From the NCBI GenBank assembly GCA_018816705.1, contig JAHIVG010000046.1:1-39730 (forward strand): a stretch of DNA of 39,730 bases. Reading direction: 5' to 3'. Below the pieces are notes generated by a model that searched no databases, was not told where the DNA came from, and saw only the letters and a program-made list of their open reading frames with translations. The translations under genes and the position numbers were made by a program. Source of the DNA: Nanobdellota archaeon (lineage in GTDB: Archaea; Nanobdellota; Nanobdellia; Woesearchaeales; JAHIVG01). Positions 38,554-39,730 of this stretch are shown one piece after another; position 1 is the first letter of the stretch; every line of letters starts with the position of its first letter.

Positions 38554-39280
38554 CCTTCTGCACACACACGTTGTTCTCGCACTCACCGACGATGAGGACA
38601 GGATCATTTGCCACCGTGTAACATTTTGAACCTATGTCTTTTGCAGCGGGGTCGCAACAAGGTTGGCCCGTGCCTCCGCACGCTGCGATGCAGGTATTCG
38701 TAATCGAGCAGACAAGGCCCTCGTTGCATTGCTTCCAGCTGTTCGTGGAGTCCATGAAGCACGGTTGTCCCAGGGCTCCTGATTGCGTCCGGACGCATCT
38801 CCAGTTCTCCTTCTTACATACAAGACCATGGTCGCAGATTTCATCTTTGCAGCAGCGTCCGTTCTCCATGCCGCATTTTCCGAAGACCTTGTCCAGGCAT
38901 TTCTCCTTGCTGATGCCTCCTGGGTTGACATCATTCCCAGAATGGGTATATGAGCCTATCTTATCGCATAGCTTCGTGTTCTCCTGCGCTATGGCGATGA
39001 GCATCCAGCACTGCTGTTTGTCATAGGCGCCGGATCCGGTCTTCATATTCTCGCAGAATTCGATGTTCTGCTGCTTCTTCGCTAGCATCATCCAGCATTT
39101 GCTGTGCGGCCCGGGCTTCTCGATCTTGTCACAATAATCCTCCTTGTCCCAGCGCTCAGCAGCGTCCTTCCAGCAGTGGTCATCCTTCCATACTCCCTCG
39201 CAGATCCATTCCTGGAATATGCAGCCTGACAGCAGGAATGGCATCGATAGAATCATGATCATGAGCAGGTATCTTTTCAT
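38543..39280 (-). CDS. Cys-rich surface lipoprotein with helical repeat part
   Basis: A 245-residue lipoprotein (lipobox LLSGC). The first 110 residues repeat a pattern of W/C/K (CWKDAAERWDKEDYCDKIEK, SKCWMMLAKKQQNIEFCENM, QQCWMLIAIAQENTKLCDKI), which look like short helical hairpins held by disulphides. The last part is Cys-rich with EGF-like spacing (RCCKDEICDHGLVCKKENW, GGTGQPCCDP). It is outside the cell, function unknown. Three repeats of the CW-x-CxK unit set it apart from the other Cys-rich proteins here. Confidence 0.85.
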   Translation of the reverse strand: MKRYLLMIMILSMPFLLSGCIFQEWICEGVWKDDHCWKDAAERWDKEDYCDKIEKPGPHSKCWMMLAKKQQNIEFCENMKTGSGAYDKQQCWMLIAIAQENTKLCDKIGSYTHSGNDVNPGGISKEKCLDKVFGKCGMENGRCCKDEICDHGLVCKKENWRCVRTQSGALGQPCFMDSTNSWKQCNEGLVCSITNTCIAACGGTGQPCCDPAAKDIGSKCYTVANDPVLIVGECENNVCVQKVIG

Positions 39281-39336
39281 GAGTTCACCCCCCTCATAGT
39301 CCCGGAATCAGGAGTATAAATAATTTTCCATCAAAA

Positions 39337-39346
39337 TCTTTATAAA
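39337..39346 (+). promoter_or_regulatory. TATA box of the initiator tRNA gene
   Basis: AAAATCTTTATAAAGAGG gives a TATA box about 25-30 nt before the first base of the tRNA. Confidence 0.6.
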
Positions 39347-39370
39347 GAGGACACCTTTCTTATGCCACAT

Positions 39371-39507
39371 AGCGGGGTAGGGCAGTCAGGAGACATGAAT
39401 AATGCCTGAATGCCCGGAGAGATTCATTGGATCCCGGATGGCTCATAACCCTCAGGTCGGTGGTTCAAATGAGGGAGTCAATCTCTCTGGATGTCCACTC
39501 CCCGCTA
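39371..39507 (+). tRNA. Initiator tRNA-Met (CAU) with three introns
   Basis: The acceptor AGCGGGG (39371) pairs fully with CCCCGCT (39500-39506) and A73 follows; CCA is not encoded. Exons joined give a 75-nt cloverleaf: D-arm GGGC/GCCC, anticodon arm GAGGG-CTCATAA-CCCTC with the initiator GGG/CCC pairs, T-arm GGTGG-TTCAAAT-CCACT. Intron A, 39393-39410 (18 nt, D-loop); intron B, 39420-39439 (20 nt, 29/30); intron C, 39470-39493 (24 nt, 59/60). B and C fit bulge-helix-bulge: CCGG/CCGG with AGA and ATG bulges, TTCA/TGGA with AAT and TGT bulges. A has a looser motif around CAGG/CCTG and its borders may shift by a base. Confidence 0.88.
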
Positions 39508-39516
39508 TTTTTTTTC
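39508..39516 (+). terminator. Poly-T terminator of the tRNA
   Basis: A run of T directly after the discriminator base (ATTTTTTTTTC) is a standard archaeal termination signal. Confidence 0.7.
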
Positions 39517-39589
39517 TCACTCCCCACTGGACATTCTTGTGTGAAGCATTTAAACTCGAGAATATTTTTTTCTATATGAGTTCAACAAC

Positions 39590-39612
39590 TCAGGCTGTCT
39601 CATAATTCGCAA
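39590..39612. mobile_element. Probable left end of an insertion sequence
   Basis: CAGGCTGTCTCATAATTCGC resembles the GGCTGTCTCA-type inverted repeats of IS1182- and IS5-like elements, and a transposase-like reading frame starts 60-80 nt downstream. The right end is beyond the window, so the repeat cannot be matched. Confidence 0.4.
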
Positions 39613-39674
39613 CATTTAAATAATAGTTCTCGTCTATAAATTAATAATTTGTCGTCGGTACAAAGAGGTGTTTT

Positions 39675-39730
39675 ATGGCATATATCCAATCGTTTGAGGG
39701 ACAGAATTGGCTTCTTCCTCTCTCTATAAA
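39675..39730 (+). CDS. N-terminus of a transposase, cut by the window edge
   Basis: After GAGGTG, ATG 39675 opens MAYIQSFEGQNWLLPLSI, which matches the beginning of DDE transposases of the IS1182/IS4-like groups (QxxLLPxSIxDLI). Only 18 residues are visible. The element would be intact or broken depending on the sequence beyond. Confidence 0.55.
   Translation, partial: MAYIQSFEGQNWLLPLSI

Noticed and set aside
39402-39605. 67-aa ORF over the tRNA gene
   Set aside because: It lies across tRNA exons, introns and the poly-T terminator, so it is a chance frame.

Overview
The window is archaeal DNA. The evidence is a family-B DNA polymerase, Alba, the archaeal release factor aRF1, diphthamide enzyme Dph2, split transketolase subunits, MinD-type ATPases carrying ferredoxin domains, an initiator tRNA starting with A1 and lacking encoded CCA, and many leaderless genes with a TATA box about 25 nt before the start codon. 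The compact layout, the many small cysteine-rich lipoproteins, the shortened aRF1 and the high share of unrecognised genes would suit a DPANN-type lineage (for example Woesearchaeota-like). That placement is an inference from gene style, not from a phylogeny.

Layout. 1-1070: AT-rich accessory edge with a partial ORF, an unknown gene and a 41-codon remnant of an N4/N6 DNA methyltransferase. 1135-2573: AbrB-like protein, an MGMT-type alkyltransferase and two unknown genes around a 22-bp palindrome. 2563-6660 (minus): DNA polymerase B with altered proofreading motifs, CBS/zinc-ribbon protein, MazG-like pyrophosphatase, NYN-domain nuclease and a 39-aa zinc ribbon. 6751-11193: tandem paralogues, a Cys-rich membrane protein, an XRE-type regulator, dph2, a CDP-alcohol phosphotransferase and a small unknown. 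11277-11440: structured repeat element. 11539-14295: transketolase N and C subunits plus a thioredoxin-reductase-like flavoprotein, as one operon. 14363-15973: unknown, DUF1858 redox protein, ParA-type ATPase. 15970-18471: two tandem secreted beta-helix (NosD-like) proteins, one apparently frameshifted. 18515-20367: CcdA-like and thioredoxin-like lipoprotein genes facing a membrane winged-helix regulator across an operator-like inverted repeat.

20362-24633 (minus) is a seven-gene cluster: DUF5320, DUF134, NifX/NafY-like double domain, an acidic unknown, a membrane protein and two MinD/ferredoxin ATPases. It looks like a metal-cofactor or redox assembly system of unknown substrate. 24759-26929: zinc-ribbon protein and two convergent tRNA-dihydrouridine synthases. 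26970-27184: structured non-coding DNA ending in a tRNA 3' fragment with a candidate T-loop mini-intron. 27187-28948: tandem triplication of an unrecognised gene family. 29002-33782: bidomain sugar-type dehydrogenase, hotdog-like protein, Alba, a ureohydrolase homologue without metal ligands, and a K+-channel-like protein with a non-canonical filter. 33828-33947: a 120-bp MITE-like element. 33997-36295: pilin-like peptide, Cys-rich lipoprotein, DUF1385 protein, a second repeat cluster, small membrane protein. 36391-39280: aRF1, a methanogenesis-marker-8/DUF2099 homologue and a Cys-rich lipoprotein. 39371-39507: initiator tRNA-Met that I read as interrupted by three introns. The right edge enters an insertion sequence.

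The strongest unusual signals are the three-intron initiator tRNA, the intron-bearing tRNA fragment, the inverted GGCAACAACA repeat/hairpin elements at two distant sites, the polymerase lacking most exonuclease ligands, and the tandem unknown families.
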